64,000 nt of DNA, from contig CAWIHK010000001.1 in NCBI GenBank assembly GCA_963835935.1, positions 186,001 to 250,000 of the forward strand. The letters are read 5' to 3'. The notes under the pieces were generated by a model that searched no databases, had not been told where the DNA came from, and saw only the letters and a list, made by a program, of their open reading frames with translations. This document shows, piece by piece, positions 28,095 through 37,457 of the stretch (position 1 is the first letter of the stretch; every line of letters starts with the position of its first letter). The position numbers and the translations under genes were made by a program. The stretch is from CAWIHK01 sp963835935. Its GTDB lineage: Bacteria; Bacteroidota; Ignavibacteria; UBA10030; CAVZMI01.

Positions 28095-28790
28095 TTATTT
28101 TCCCGAAGATTGTGAAGGCATGCCCGGCATAGCTTGTTTTGTATAGCCTTCATGGACTTCAAACATCGAGTCTGCAACCGGTTTTTTTTCGACTGAAAGA
28201 ACTTCAAATTCAGTTGTACCCATCTTTTTGTCTTCGACATGATATTTCAAAGGATAAACTTTCATTGCCGCGATTTCTTTACCCCATTTTGGTTGTGCTT
28301 TAGTATTCTGGCTATTCATTGTCTTCATTGTTTCAACCAAAGAGGCGAGTTCCTTCGTTCCCCAAAAAGTTGCCGTCATGTCGTCTGAGGTTATTAAAAT
28401 TTCATCACATTGATACCCGAGGATCGTTTGAGTCTTTCCTGTTTTCTTGACTGTGACATTGCTTTCATCTTGCTGTGACTTCTGGGCTATTTCATCGGCA
28501 CTTTTTAGCGACATTTCCATGTACATTTTCATCGCGTCTATTACAGTCCAAACGACACCTTTATCACCCCGTAAAATTGTGTACACAGTACCCATTGGGT
28601 TTTTTTCCATCACTGTGTTCATTCGAACTTTATTTCCTTTGATAAACATCTCTTGATTTGCATTCACTGTGCCTCGTGTCGTCTGCTGCGATGATTTCAT
28701 TTTTAATGAACCCTCAAACTGTGCATAGGACAAGGCAGTTGTAATGATCAATAAGAACAAAAGAATTCCGCAAGATTGTAATTTTTTCAT
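28095..28790 (-). CDS. DUF4412-family exported protein
   Basis: 231 residues with a signal peptide (ILLFLLIITTALSYAQ). The body matches DUF4412 proteins: FEGSLKMKSSQQTTRGTV, the MFIKGNKVRMNT block, and KTQTILGYQCDEILI, in which a central Cys follows a conserved Gly-Tyr. These are predicted periplasmic or outer-membrane-facing proteins with a lipocalin/LolA-like sheet, of unknown function. Preceded by a good promoter at 28837-28865 and transcribed with the downstream methyltransferase gene. Confidence 0.8.
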   Translation of the reverse strand: MKKLQSCGILLFLLIITTALSYAQFEGSLKMKSSQQTTRGTVNANQEMFIKGNKVRMNTVMEKNPMGTVYTILRGDKGVVWTVIDAMKMYMEMSLKSADEIAQKSQQDESNVTVKKTGKTQTILGYQCDEILITSDDMTATFWGTKELASLVETMKTMNSQNTKAQPKWGKEIAAMKVYPLKYHVEDKKMGTTEFEVLSVEKKPVADSMFEVHEGYTKQAMPGMPSQSSGK

Positions 28791-28836
28791 AATTTATTCC
28801 TTTCGATTAGATTAGACTGATGGGACCAGCTCTAAA

Positions 28837-28865
28837 AACATACACATACTAATCCTGAATGTCAA
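28837..28865 (-). promoter_or_regulatory. Sigma70-like promoter for DUF4412 and methyltransferase genes
   Basis: Read on the minus strand: perfect TTGACA (28865-28860), 17-bp spacer, TATGTT (28842-28837). The start of transcription is expected near 28830, giving a leader of about 40 nt. A TATAAT (28894-28899) on the plus strand nearby may belong to the divergent dnaG promoter, but its -35 box is poor. Confidence 0.55.
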
Positions 28866-28937
28866 TATTTATAGTCCGTGCTTCGCAATTGAATATAATC
28901 CGTTGATTCTTCCTCTCTATTTCTTTACTTTCTATTT

Positions 28938-30881
28938 ATGAGAATTTCTGATGAAAAGATAGATGAAATACGAAATGCAATAGATATTGTTGAACTTATC
29001 GGTTCGGTTGTTCAACTAAAACGCCGCGGAAAAAACTACATCGGATTATGTCCGTTTCATAACGAAAAAACTCCGTCGTTTACTGTCAGTCACGACCGGC
29101 AAATGTTTCATTGTTTTGGATGCGGTGCTGGCGGGAATGCAATTACTTTCACGATGCAGAATGAAAAAGTCTCGTTTCCGGAAGCATTGCGGTTGCTCGC
29201 ACAACGTGCGGGCATTAACTTGCCTTCATACGACAGTGAGCAAGCCGAGGAAGAAGCAGGTGAAACTGAAGCGCTCTATAATGTTATGCGGATTTCCGGA
29301 CTTTTCTTCTATCACTGCTTGACAAACTCACCGGAAGGCCGTGCGGCACTCGAGTATTTTCATAAACGAGGATTTTCCGACGAGACAATCCGAAAATTCG
29401 GATTAGGATATTCTCTACAATCGTGGGATGGATTGTATCAGCATTTGCATTCCCAAGGTGTTTCTCCAGAATTGATGGAAAAGGCAGGACTCGTCCGTAA
29501 TCGTAAAACCGACGAAGCACAAAATTTTTATGATTATTTCCGCGGGCGGGCGATGTTCCCGATATTTTCTCCGACGGGCAGAGTTATCGCATTCGGTGCG
29601 CGAAAACTCAGGGAAGATGATCCTCTTGCTAAATATATCAATTCGCCCGAAACGCCGTTGTATAACAAAAGCCGGGTTTTATACGGACTGTTTCATGCGC
29701 GCGAAGCTATTCGTCGTGAAGAAAGCGCTTTTCTGGTTGAAGGATATGCGGATCTCATCTCACTTTTTCAAGCCGGAATCCAAAACACTGTAGCATCGAG
29801 CGGGACAGCTCTGACGCCGGAGCAAATTCAGCTTCTCGGCCGGTACACAAAAAAAGTTATTCTTTTATATGACGCCGATTCGGCAGGCGTGCAAGCGATG
29901 ATTCGGGGAGTCGATCTTGTTATCGAAGGCGGGCTGGATGTGCTTGTCGTCGAATTACCCGAAGGCGAAGATCCGGATACATACATACGAAAGTTCGGTA
30001 TTGTGGAATTCAAGAAGTTGGCCGCCGGCGCTGTTTCTTTCATCGAATTTAAGGCGCGGATGTTCGAACGCCGAAATAAATTATCTACACCAGAAGGCCA
30101 GACGGAAGCGGCGCGATCTATCGTCCAAACCATAAGTAAGGTTCAGGATGAGTTGAAAAGAAATTTTATGATAAAAGAAGTTGCCGAGCGGTATGGTTTG
30201 TACGAATCGGTTTTATATCGGGAGCTTGAAAAATATAAATCGGCAAGCGGCCGGAAGACATCGAGTAAGATGCCGGCTAAAGGTCAATCTCAGATTGCAA
30301 TGAATAGAGAAGGTGAAGCTGGCGCGAATTCGTCAAGTCCGGTTAACTCTTTAGGAAAAAAAACACCTATGACGGTCGCAGAGCGGGACCTTGTAAAATT
30401 ATTGTTGGAAGAACCTTCGTCGATGGTCGAGTTTATTTTTTCGAATATCAACATAGATGAAATTATGAACCCGCAGGCAAAATCGATTTGCGAAATCATT
30501 CTGCAAAGATATGAGAAGGGTGAAAAAATCGATCCTCATCTCATGCTTGAGAGCGATATGCCGGAGGAATTGAAACAGCTTATTACCGACGTAATCGTCA
30601 GCCGTTATGAGCTGAGCGAAAAAGGTCAGATAGAGAATCCTGTGCTCGAACCCGACCCGTTTCTCATCGCAGATGGTGCGCTGAGGATGTTGAAGAAAAA
30701 TATGATCGATGCGGCAATCGATAACAACCAGCGGTTGATGAAAGAGGCGGCGCACCGGGGCGACGATGTAGGGTCGTTCCTAGATCACCACAAACAATTA
30801 TTGGAACAGAGAAAATTTATCGAGACACTTTCGTTCTTACCCCAAACAGATAGTACAGAGTCGCTTGAACAAGAGACGTGA
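28938..30881 (+). CDS. dnaG: DNA primase
   Basis: Makes RNA primers for lagging-strand synthesis. 647 residues. The N-terminal zinc-binding domain is LCPFHNEKTPSFTVS ... MFHCFGCGAGG (CHCC ligands, residues about 38-62). The RNA-polymerase core follows with KFGLGYSLQSWDGL and FPIFSPTGRVIAFGAR. The TOPRIM metal site is AFLVEGYADLISL (Glu) and VILLYDADSAGVQA (DxD). The C-terminal helical part (residues about 450-630) is the helicase-interaction region. Everything conserved is in place. Last clearly core chromosomal gene before the accessory region. Confidence 0.97.
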   Translation: MRISDEKIDEIRNAIDIVELIGSVVQLKRRGKNYIGLCPFHNEKTPSFTVSHDRQMFHCFGCGAGGNAITFTMQNEKVSFPEALRLLAQRAGINLPSYDSEQAEEEAGETEALYNVMRISGLFFYHCLTNSPEGRAALEYFHKRGFSDETIRKFGLGYSLQSWDGLYQHLHSQGVSPELMEKAGLVRNRKTDEAQNFYDYFRGRAMFPIFSPTGRVIAFGARKLREDDPLAKYINSPETPLYNKSRVLYGLFHAREAIRREESAFLVEGYADLISLFQAGIQNTVASSGTALTPEQIQLLGRYTKKVILLYDADSAGVQAMIRGVDLVIEGGLDVLVVELPEGEDPDTYIRKFGIVEFKKLAAGAVSFIEFKARMFERRNKLSTPEGQTEAARSIVQTISKVQDELKRNFMIKEVAERYGLYESVLYRELEKYKSASGRKTSSKMPAKGQSQIAMNREGEAGANSSSPVNSLGKKTPMTVAERDLVKLLLEEPSSMVEFIFSNINIDEIMNPQAKSICEIILQRYEKGEKIDPHLMLESDMPEELKQLITDVIVSRYELSEKGQIENPVLEPDPFLIADGALRMLKKNMIDAAIDNNQRLMKEAAHRGDDVGSFLDHHKQLLEQRKFIETLSFLPQTDSTESLEQET

Positions 30882-30935
30882 AATCGAGTTTTGCTTTTAT
30901 TAAATGTTGCTTTCCGGTATTTTTTGACTGCGAGT

Positions 30936-31415
30936 TTAAAAGATATGTGGAATCATGCGCCAGGGAACTCTTTTCTTGTATTCGAGATAATCGGGAAATT
31001 TTTGGCTTAAATATTCTTCTTCATATAAAGCTGTTATGACTGCAAATATAGAAAATATCAGTGATAATATAATCGTAACCAAACTTCCAAAGGACAATCC
31101 TATTCCGATATTCATAACAATAAGGCTTAAGTAAAGAGGGTGCCTTATTTTTGAATAAAATGAGATTGTAATAATTTTATTTATTTTTTCGCTGTGTTCA
31201 TGCGCTTGTTTATGAACTCTCTCGCAATAAATATGAAAATACATAGCCGAGGAAAATAAACATAGACCTAAAATATTAATAATCGGAAAAAATCGAATTT
31301 CAAAATTATTAATGAACAAAAATGAAATACCGCTTATAAATAAAACACTCCATTCCATTGTGAATAGCTTAGCAGGTGATAATAGAAAAAATTTTCTAAT
31401 GATAGAATTTGCCAC
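30936..31415 (-). CDS. Isoprenylcysteine/phospholipid methyltransferase-like membrane protein
   Basis: About 159 residues. The GTG at 31415 is chosen because AAGGAGGT lies 4 nt upstream; the longer frame starting at 31499 has no such site and would overlap the upstream gene. There are four hydrophobic helices and, between helices 3 and 4, the ICMT/PEMT-like motif KIRHPLYLSLIVMNIGIGL. It ends with EEEYLSQKFPDYLEYKKRVPW, the usual conserved C-terminal cytosolic segment. It probably transfers a methyl group from SAM to a lipid or small hydrophobic substrate at the inner membrane. It sits downstream of a SnoaL-like gene on the same strand. Confidence 0.8.
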   Translation of the reverse strand: MANSIIRKFFLLSPAKLFTMEWSVLFISGISFLFINNFEIRFFPIINILGLCLFSSAMYFHIYCERVHKQAHEHSEKINKIITISFYSKIRHPLYLSLIVMNIGIGLSFGSLVTIILSLIFSIFAVITALYEEEYLSQKFPDYLEYKKRVPWRMIPHIF

Positions 31416-31489
31416 AATTACCTCCTTATTATAAAATATAAAACGATGTCTGGCGCCGTTTTGAGTGCGAAGAATAATTGAAAGATCAA

Positions 31490-32008
31490 TCAGGACCATT
31501 CTTTCTTAAATAATCTTTTTATTTTTCTTAAAATAGAATAGACTCCAATCATTATTGAAATTATAAATTGCGGCGGGAGTTTGACTCCGATTTGCCGCAA
31601 AATGCTCATAATACCTCCGCCGGCAACATTTCGTGCTAGTATCCGGTATATTTTGTCATCTTTTATTGAATACCGCATTTCTTGTTCAGGAAGAATAATT
31701 CTTTTACCAGTAGGATCAATATTTTTGGTGTCGCCTATTAATGAATTTTTAAAAACACCGGTATGCGTTCCTGTCATATTTATCGTAACAAGATAGAAAC
31801 CGTTTTCTTTGCCAATTATTTTTGGATGATACTTGAAATCAGGGAAAGCGGAATAAAGAGCTTTCTTAAAGCTCAGATACTGTGTTTTGTCCATGGTTCC
31901 GATAGGATTGATCATTTTTAATTCATCATGAATACAATCGGTCATAGTTTCTATATCTTGTGATTCAATAGCATTTAAAAATTTATTTAGAATAACTAAT
32001 TCTTCCAT
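31490..32008 (-). CDS. SnoaL/NTF2-like protein with C-terminal hydrophobic tail
   Basis: About 172 residues, starting at the ATG 32008 with AAAGGG 7-10 nt upstream (a longer frame to 32038 lacks a site). The N-terminal 125 residues read like a SnoaL/NTF2-type alpha+beta cone: LNKFLNAIESQDIETMTDCIHDELKMINP and FPDFKYHPKIIGKENGFYLV. The last 40 residues are hydrophobic then basic (FIISIMIGVYSILRKIKRLFKK), so it may attach to the membrane. The role is unknown; it probably shares an operon with the downstream membrane methyltransferase. Confidence 0.65.
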   Translation of the reverse strand: MEELVILNKFLNAIESQDIETMTDCIHDELKMINPIGTMDKTQYLSFKKALYSAFPDFKYHPKIIGKENGFYLVTINMTGTHTGVFKNSLIGDTKNIDPTGKRIILPEQEMRYSIKDDKIYRILARNVAGGGIMSILRQIGVKLPPQFIISIMIGVYSILRKIKRLFKKEWS

Positions 32009-32038
32009 CAAATATCCCTTTCGTGAATTAAGAATCAA

Positions 32039-32178
32039 CCGGATAGTTATTATACTTTTTCATAGAGCGTGCGCGTAAAACTATCGCCTGAAACTAAAAG
32101 TAATAGAACGCGCTAAAAATCGCAACCTTCTGAAATCTGCAATATATACGAAATATATATGGCTCTTGTTGCGGGCTT
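32039..32178. other. Degenerate attC-like half site
   Basis: GCGTGCGCGTAAAACTATCGCC near 32070-32091 closely resembles the left arm of the attC sites at 55480 and 60534 (CGTG.CGCGTAAAACTG.CGCC). The matching right arm with GTTRRRY is not recognisable. It lies immediately downstream of the methyltransferase gene, where a cassette attC would be. Confidence 0.35.
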
Positions 32179-32889
32179 TCAAATATTGCGATCTTTAATG
32201 CAAACATATTCTGTTGCAAAACTATCATTTGATCTTGATCTTTCAATTTTAAATCCTGCATTAGTTATCAAACCCTTCATGATCCAATCGAAAGTGCTAT
32301 ATTCATCCTTTATATGAATTTCAACTTCAGATTTAAAATCATTTCCTGCTTTTTTCATAAAATCCAAAATATAATCATTTATATTTTCCTCATAATCTTT
32401 TGGTTCAAATTGAAATACAATGTCGAAGAGATAAAATATTCCATTCATTTTTAGCATCCTGTTTATTCTTATCAAAGCTATTTGTTTCCAAAAATCCGGT
32501 AAATGGTGCATTGCGGCTGAAGATATTACAATATCCACCGGTTCTTCGGTGTGTTCGTAGCTAAGGAATCCTGAATTAATGAAAGTAATATTATTATTCT
32601 GCGGACATAATTTTTGTTTGGCTTGATGAATCATAGCTTCAGCTACGTCGACAGCATAGATTTTTTTAAAATATTTAGAAGCATATATCGAAAATGCTCC
32701 GGTTCCACAACCTAAATCGATCAATGTTAGATTTTTTGAATTATGTAATGACAAATCATTTATTAAATAACTTACTTCTTTCTCATAATCTCTAAATCTG
32801 TTGTGGTTTTTGTCATATTTCGCAGCTTGATTTATATCGGAATAATCGACGCCGCAATGCTTAAATTCATTATACATCCAATTTTCCAT
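32179..32889 (-). CDS. Class I SAM-dependent methyltransferase
   Basis: About 237 residues. The SAM-binding motif I LTLIDLGCGTGAFSIYASKYF is followed by the acidic AVDVAEAMI (motif II) and VDIVISSAAMHHLPDFWKQIAL, the common post-motif of small-molecule methyltransferases. The ATG at 32889 is preferred because GAGG sits 5 nt upstream; a GTG at 32895 overlaps it. The substrate is unknown. The flanking palindromes suggest it is, or was, a cassette gene. Confidence 0.85.
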   Translation of the reverse strand: MENWMYNEFKHCGVDYSDINQAAKYDKNHNRFRDYEKEVSYLINDLSLHNSKNLTLIDLGCGTGAFSIYASKYFKKIYAVDVAEAMIHQAKQKLCPQNNNITFINSGFLSYEHTEEPVDIVISSAAMHHLPDFWKQIALIRINRMLKMNGIFYLFDIVFQFEPKDYEENINDYILDFMKKAGNDFKSEVEIHIKDEYSTFDWIMKGLITNAGFKIERSRSNDSFATEYVCIKDRNI

Positions 32890-33003
32890 AATCACCTCAA
32901 TTTTGTATCATTCGATTATGATCTCATCATTTGTTGTCGTCACTTCAAGCGAATATGTTTCCGGTTCCATTTATTCTGTTCAGGTTACATATTGGTACGT
33001 GAC

Positions 33004-33132
33004 GTCTAACGGTCGCGGTCATGCGGCGTAGGGGAGTGCGAAGCTTCATCTGTCTCCCCCCATGACTGAACTTGATACGTGGACGAACTTTGCGTAACCA
33101 TCAAAACCCCTAAGGCGTATGAACCGTTGTAG
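33004..33132 (-). other. attC-like recombination site (worn)
   Basis: GTCTAAC (33004-33010) and GTTGTAG (33126-33132) are the two core ends. The arms pair imperfectly: CTAACGG...GTCATGCGGCGTAGGGG against CCCCTAAGGCGTATGAACCGTTGTAG. The length is 129 bp, and it lies 14 bp after the stop of the minus-strand gene at 33147. The right core departs from GTTRRRY at two positions, so the site may be inactive. Confidence 0.5.
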
Positions 33133-33146
33133 TGGCTCGTATGTGC

Positions 33147-34085
33147 TTATTTAAAGTATTCGCTTTTCTTAATAACCATTTCTGATTCAAGCGAACAAAT
33201 TTCTTCAAGCGGTATGCCTTTATTTATACATTTCTCAATAATCCGATATCCGATAAAATATCCTGTTTTTTGCACAAAACCTACCGGTGGTTCTGCATAA
33301 CTACCGTCCGAAATATATCTCTTAAATAATCGCTCAGTTGTATCTGTTAATTCCGATTTAATAGAATCCTTAATCATTTGTTCATTTTTCAAACACCATT
33401 CAAATGAACTTTTCGGCATAAAAGGTATAGAGTTTGAGACTTCAATATTTTTGATTATCCGATTTGTAAGATAGACAGCCATTCCTTCATATACAATTTC
33501 TCTCTTCAAAGTAAGAGGCTCTTTAGGGCATCTGTCAAAATGCAATATATGAGCATATTCATGTGCCATAATTTTTTCAACATCATTCGGATTGATATAC
33601 ATGGAAATAAATATTGTATTTAAACTGTCCTCAGGTATTACAAAGCAACTTCCATAAGGCAGGAAAAAACATAAATCAACTTTCTTTTTACCTAAGGGCG
33701 GTAAAACTTTATGAGACATTTCTATAACAGAGTCATAAAGATAATTAATTGTTCTTAAGTCATATTGAGACATGTATTTTTCAAAATCTTCTTTTTTAAA
33801 ATTTTTGATTTCATTTGGAAATTTTATTGTATCAACGCTACCCCATTCAATCTGGCGGTTGTGTACTTTTTGAACTGAGGGATAAGGGTCAAGTAAAATT
33901 GATTTATAACTTTTCCAGCTCCGGTCTGAATTAAGGAAATCCATAAAGGCTTTATAGGCTAAAATAATTTTCCCATTCTTTTTTGGTATTATATAGTCAT
34001 TTGGATTTGGTCCACTATTCCTATAACCTTCAAATACAAAAAGAGCAACGACCGCGCAAAAAAGGATACAAACTGTAGTTTTCAT
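33147..34085 (-). CDS. Exported Zn-metallopeptidase-like protein
   Basis: 312 residues from the ATG at 34085, which follows CGGAGAA and begins a hydrophobic export segment (CILFCAVVALFVF). The zincin site is intact: MAHEYAHILHF (HExxH at about residues 175-179) with a likely third ligand in EGMAVYLTNRI (Glu about 200). The arrangement is like DUF2268-type predicted Zn-dependent proteases. It is probably anchored in or exported across the inner membrane; the substrate is unknown. A 7-bp hairpin TTGGAGT-ATA-ACTCCAA (34114-34130) lies just upstream and could affect expression. A degenerate attC follows the stop. Confidence 0.75.
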   Translation of the reverse strand: MKTTVCILFCAVVALFVFEGYRNSGPNPNDYIIPKKNGKIILAYKAFMDFLNSDRSWKSYKSILLDPYPSVQKVHNRQIEWGSVDTIKFPNEIKNFKKEDFEKYMSQYDLRTINYLYDSVIEMSHKVLPPLGKKKVDLCFFLPYGSCFVIPEDSLNTIFISMYINPNDVEKIMAHEYAHILHFDRCPKEPLTLKREIVYEGMAVYLTNRIIKNIEVSNSIPFMPKSSFEWCLKNEQMIKDSIKSELTDTTERLFKRYISDGSYAEPPVGFVQKTGYFIGYRIIEKCINKGIPLEEICSLESEMVIKKSEYFK

Positions 34086-34528
34086 AGGTTCTCCGATTAA
34101 TTTTTTAAAAGACTTGGAGTATAACTCCAACTATAAATATACTTTCGGAATATGGCTCCGCCATAACTCCATCATACGTAATGAATGCTTACTTTATTTA
34201 GACTCATTAAATTTGTAAAGGTTGTATTTTGTGTTGGTTAGGAGGCCGGTCATAATTTTGTTCGATTCTTTGCTGGATTATATTCACTTTGCGTGTTTTT
34301 GTTGTGACACTGTATTGGTGAATGATGTCAATGAACATGACATGTTGCTGTTATCACAGTGACTCAGGAATATTTTTTCTTTTGCGAGCGATTTGTGCGA
34401 GCCCCGTCGTTCTGGTTCCCGAGCTTGTCGAGGGATAACGGGGATTTTGATCTTTTATGAAGTGTTATACGTTGCCGCCATCTGTGAAGGAGCTCCCAAT
34501 AGATTTGAAAACGTTCGACACTCTTTTG
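34086..34528. other. Gene-poor stretch with hairpins and an attC right-core remnant
   Basis: No gene seen. It contains the hairpins TTGGAGT/ACTCCAA (34114-34130) and TATGG/CCATA (34151-34165), and a palindrome CCCCGT...ACGGGG around 34406-34442 enclosing CCCGAGCTTGTCGAGGG. GTTATAC (34464-34470) has the same sequence as the right core of the attC sites at 58033, 60534 and 63038, and sits 58 bp after the cupin gene's stop, where a cassette core would be. The partner arm is not clear. Confidence 0.4.
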
Positions 34529-34852
34529 TCACCTGTTATGCGAACGTACACGATAGCGATCTCGGTCGGCGAAATAGTCAATGGCTCGAAAGCCAGGATA
34601 GATTCGCGCTTGATGTGGAGTTCCTTCTGGAATGAAATACGTTTCGCCAGACATGTATGTTTTAGTGAGCTCACCGATTTTCAGATCAATCCTGCCGTCG
34701 ATTACGACGCCCCACTGATTACCATGCGAGTGTTGAGGTACGGTCAATTCAATGTCTGCCTCGTTTTGAAGAAGCCAGCCGCGTAGTCCGTCAAAAGATA
34801 AATCTGCTTCTGGAAGACTTCGCACAAAGGTTGGAAATTCGGACGATTTCAT
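34529..34852 (-). CDS. Cupin-domain protein
   Basis: 107 residues from the ATG at 34852, with GAGGAG 8 nt upstream. A single small beta-barrel cupin with motif 1 QHSHGNQWGVVIDGRIDL (metal-type His/Glu pattern only partly kept) and motif 2 YFIPEGTPHQARIYPG (conserved PxGxxH). Such proteins bind a metal or small ligand, act as isomerases or dioxygenases, or sense a ligand. The substrate is unknown. It is an isolated minus-strand gene in the cassette-like accessory region. Confidence 0.8.
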   Translation of the reverse strand: MKSSEFPTFVRSLPEADLSFDGLRGWLLQNEADIELTVPQHSHGNQWGVVIDGRIDLKIGELTKTYMSGETYFIPEGTPHQARIYPGFRAIDYFADRDRYRVRSHNR

Positions 34853-35259
34853 GATATGGACTCCTCTGTTCGTAATGAGCAATACACAAACATCAGCTAC
34901 GGCAGTAGCACATGACGTTCTTCGGCTATCGTAGTACTGGATTTAACTATGTATCTTTATCAAAATATAACCAAGTTTAATTTAAAAGCATTATATCTGA
35001 AAACCTTCTGAAGAAAACCTTCTGAAGTCCGCAATATCTATAGCCGATGTTAGGCATGGTTATTTGTTAGGAAATTATAAATCTATTTCAAATAATTCTT
35101 TAAACAACAACTTGATTGTTAACATAAAGTTAAATTCAAATTATTAATTATAAGGTTCAAATATCTCAATCTAAATCACAGATTATTTTTCTTCTATTTA
35201 TTCTACTACAAAGTGATATTTGTAATGATAATTAAAATTATTAACATAGGGAGTGAAAA
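34853..35259. other. Non-coding stretch with an attC-like right core
   Basis: GTTAGGC (35049-35055) preceded by ATAGCCGAT pairs partly with TTCGGCTAT at 34921-34929, suggesting a worn attC of about 145 bp (34911-35055). A direct repeat AACCTTCTGAAG occurs twice at about 34998-35026; a related sequence is at 32130. The rest (35060-35259) is very AT-rich and may hold the promoter of the next gene. Confidence 0.4.
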
Positions 35260-36351
35260 ATGAAAAAGTTAAAAATTGTATTTTCCATTATTATTGTTGT
35301 TACTTTAATTAACAATAATAGTAAAGCATGTTCTTCTCTTTGTTTAAAAGATAGTAACCAAGTAGTTTTTGGTTATAATTACGATTCAAGGGATGAAATA
35401 GGATTTGTGATGTTTAATAAACGTGATGTATCTAAAACTGCCGTGACCCTTTTATACCAAGATACCCCAGCACAATGGATTTCAAAATATGGAAGCGTCA
35501 CGTTTAATGCTTTTGGTAAGGAAAATCCGTATAGTGGTATGAATGAAAAAGGTTTAACAATATCAATGATGAGGTTAGACGAATCGCAATATCCAGAGAT
35601 TGACAGCAGGCCATTTTTGAATCTTATGCAGTGGGTGCAATATCAACTCGATAATTGTGAAAGCGTGAACGATGTTTTAGACAGTAAATCTAAAATCCGC
35701 ATTTCAAATTTATTCCCGGTAAAAGTGCAATATTTAGTAGCCGACAGGTTTGGGAATATAGCGACAATTACTTTTATTAAGGGTGAAATGGTGTACCATA
35801 CAGGGGATGAGTTGCCAATACCGCTACTCTGTAACGATAAATATGATAAATCCATGAAAAGCCTTATAGAGTTTATGGATTTTGGAGACGGTGATAAGGA
35901 TATAACAAAAGCACGTGATTTAGTGAAAGGTAAATACGATGATGATCGGTTTATAAAAGGGGTGTATAAAATGAAACAATTAGCAAAAAATACACCAAAA
36001 AATTTAATCGACGGCACTTTTGAAGTTTTGGAATTTATTAAACAACCGATTACCTTGTGGACTATCGTATATGATATTACTAATTTAAAAATCGTATTTA
36101 AAACAAAAAACAATCAAACTTTACGTAAAATAAGTTTTAACAATTTTAATTATGATTGTAATTCTAAAGACGTTATAATTGATGTTGATAAAAGTTTTAA
36201 TAACCCTAAGGAGGTTGTTGAAGAATATACATCTGATAAGAATAAACGTATCATTCTTTACAATAGGAAGAATTATCCATTAGAAAATGTTCCAATGAGT
36301 ATATTTGACGCTTGGGCTAAATATCCTGAAACATGTAAATGTGTAAAGTAA
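35260..36351 (+). CDS. Linear-amide C-N hydrolase (choloylglycine hydrolase/penicillin V acylase-like)
   Basis: 363 residues with a signal peptide ending before ACSSLCLKD. The Cys at about residue 24 would become the N-terminal nucleophile after processing, as in Ntn-hydrolases. Other family cues are VVFGYNYDSRDE, FNAFGKENPYSGMNEKGLTISMM (the Gly-Met-Asn-Glu-Lys-Gly segment) and FGNIATITF. It would cleave a linear amide such as an acyl-amino acid, acyl-homoserine lactone or bile-salt-like compound in the periplasm or outside; the substrate is unknown. GGGAG precedes the start. It lies next to a LytS/LytTR pair on the same strand, and all three are AT-rich, suggesting joint acquisition. Confidence 0.8.
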   Translation: MKKLKIVFSIIIVVTLINNNSKACSSLCLKDSNQVVFGYNYDSRDEIGFVMFNKRDVSKTAVTLLYQDTPAQWISKYGSVTFNAFGKENPYSGMNEKGLTISMMRLDESQYPEIDSRPFLNLMQWVQYQLDNCESVNDVLDSKSKIRISNLFPVKVQYLVADRFGNIATITFIKGEMVYHTGDELPIPLLCNDKYDKSMKSLIEFMDFGDGDKDITKARDLVKGKYDDDRFIKGVYKMKQLAKNTPKNLIDGTFEVLEFIKQPITLWTIVYDITNLKIVFKTKNNQTLRKISFNNFNYDCNSKDVIIDVDKSFNNPKEVVEEYTSDKNKRIILYNRKNYPLENVPMSIFDAWAKYPETCKCVK

Positions 36352-36410
36352 GAGGTATGAGTTTTTAAGAAATTATTTTTTGATAAGATTAGCTAATAGA
36401 TGATCCTTAT

Positions 36411-37451
36411 ATGAGATTCTATCAATTCAAATGGTATAGATTGGTTGCAACTGCCCTAACAGGGATAGTTGCAACTTATTTGATTTATATTGTATATGAT
36501 ATAGCCAATTCAAGAATAGTTGATATAAAAAGTTATACCGATACCCGGGTGTTTTTATCGGCAGTACTATCTTTTATGGTGTTTTATGAGTTATTGAGTA
36601 TAGTAAATAATAGAATTGATAAAAATTGGAGTTGGAATGAAAACACCAAAAAAAGATTTGTTTATCAGTTTATCATCGATTTTTTATTTATAACTATAAT
36701 ATTAATTCCAATAGGATGGTTTATCTCAGGGTATATTGCTGAAGATAGAAAAATTGATTATTTAGAAGATGCAATTATTATTGGTGGAGTAGCAATAGTT
36801 TTTAGTATTCTATTAGTTGTATTTGAATTGGCCATGTTTTTTTTATCCGAATGGAAATATTCCCAATTATTGGTTGAAAAATTTAAGAAAGAGAATTTAG
36901 AATACCGTTTTGACAGGTTGAAAGAACAACTAAATCCTCATTTTCTGTTTAACAATTTAAATACATTGTATAGTTTGATAAACGAAAATCCCCCAAAAGC
37001 TTCTAAGTTTGTTCTTGAGTTGTCTGATATTTATCGGTATGTATTAAAGAACAAGGATGAAGAGATAATAAGCTTAAAAGAAGAGCTGGATTTTACGATT
37101 AGTTATATATTCCTGATTTCAAATCGTTTTGTTAATAGCATTAATATTAGTGTCCAACTTCCTGAAGAAATATATAATTCAAAAATTCCGCCTCTCACAC
37201 TGCAAATGCTAATAGAAAATGCAATAAAGCACAATTCATTTGACAAAACGACACCATTGGAAATAAATATATTCGAATCTCAAAGCAAAATAGTAATTGA
37301 GAATAAATTACAGCTAAAAATAGAAAAGGAAGAAACAAACAAGGTTGGACTATTAAACCTTAAAGAAAGATATCGATTTTTATCTGGCCATGAGATAGAA
37401 ATAATAAAGACTGAAACAAAATTTATAGTAAAATTGCCAATAATAAACTAA
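36411..37451 (+). CDS. LytS-type sensor histidine kinase
   Basis: 346 residues. Four N-terminal membrane helices (residues about 10-145) with little periplasmic domain are followed by the His_kinase domain with the phosphoacceptor in EQLNPHFLFNNLNTLYSL (His near residue 176). The ATPase end has LQMLIENAIKHNSFD (N box) and NKVGLLNLKERYRFL (G-box region). It senses an unknown, possibly membrane-linked cue and phosphorylates the LytTR regulator encoded 6 bp downstream. Confidence 0.92.
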   Translation: MRFYQFKWYRLVATALTGIVATYLIYIVYDIANSRIVDIKSYTDTRVFLSAVLSFMVFYELLSIVNNRIDKNWSWNENTKKRFVYQFIIDFLFITIILIPIGWFISGYIAEDRKIDYLEDAIIIGGVAIVFSILLVVFELAMFFLSEWKYSQLLVEKFKKENLEYRFDRLKEQLNPHFLFNNLNTLYSLINENPPKASKFVLELSDIYRYVLKNKDEEIISLKEELDFTISYIFLISNRFVNSINISVQLPEEIYNSKIPPLTLQMLIENAIKHNSFDKTTPLEINIFESQSKIVIENKLQLKIEKEETNKVGLLNLKERYRFLSGHEIEIIKTETKFIVKLPIIN

Positions 37452-37457
37452 AAAGTA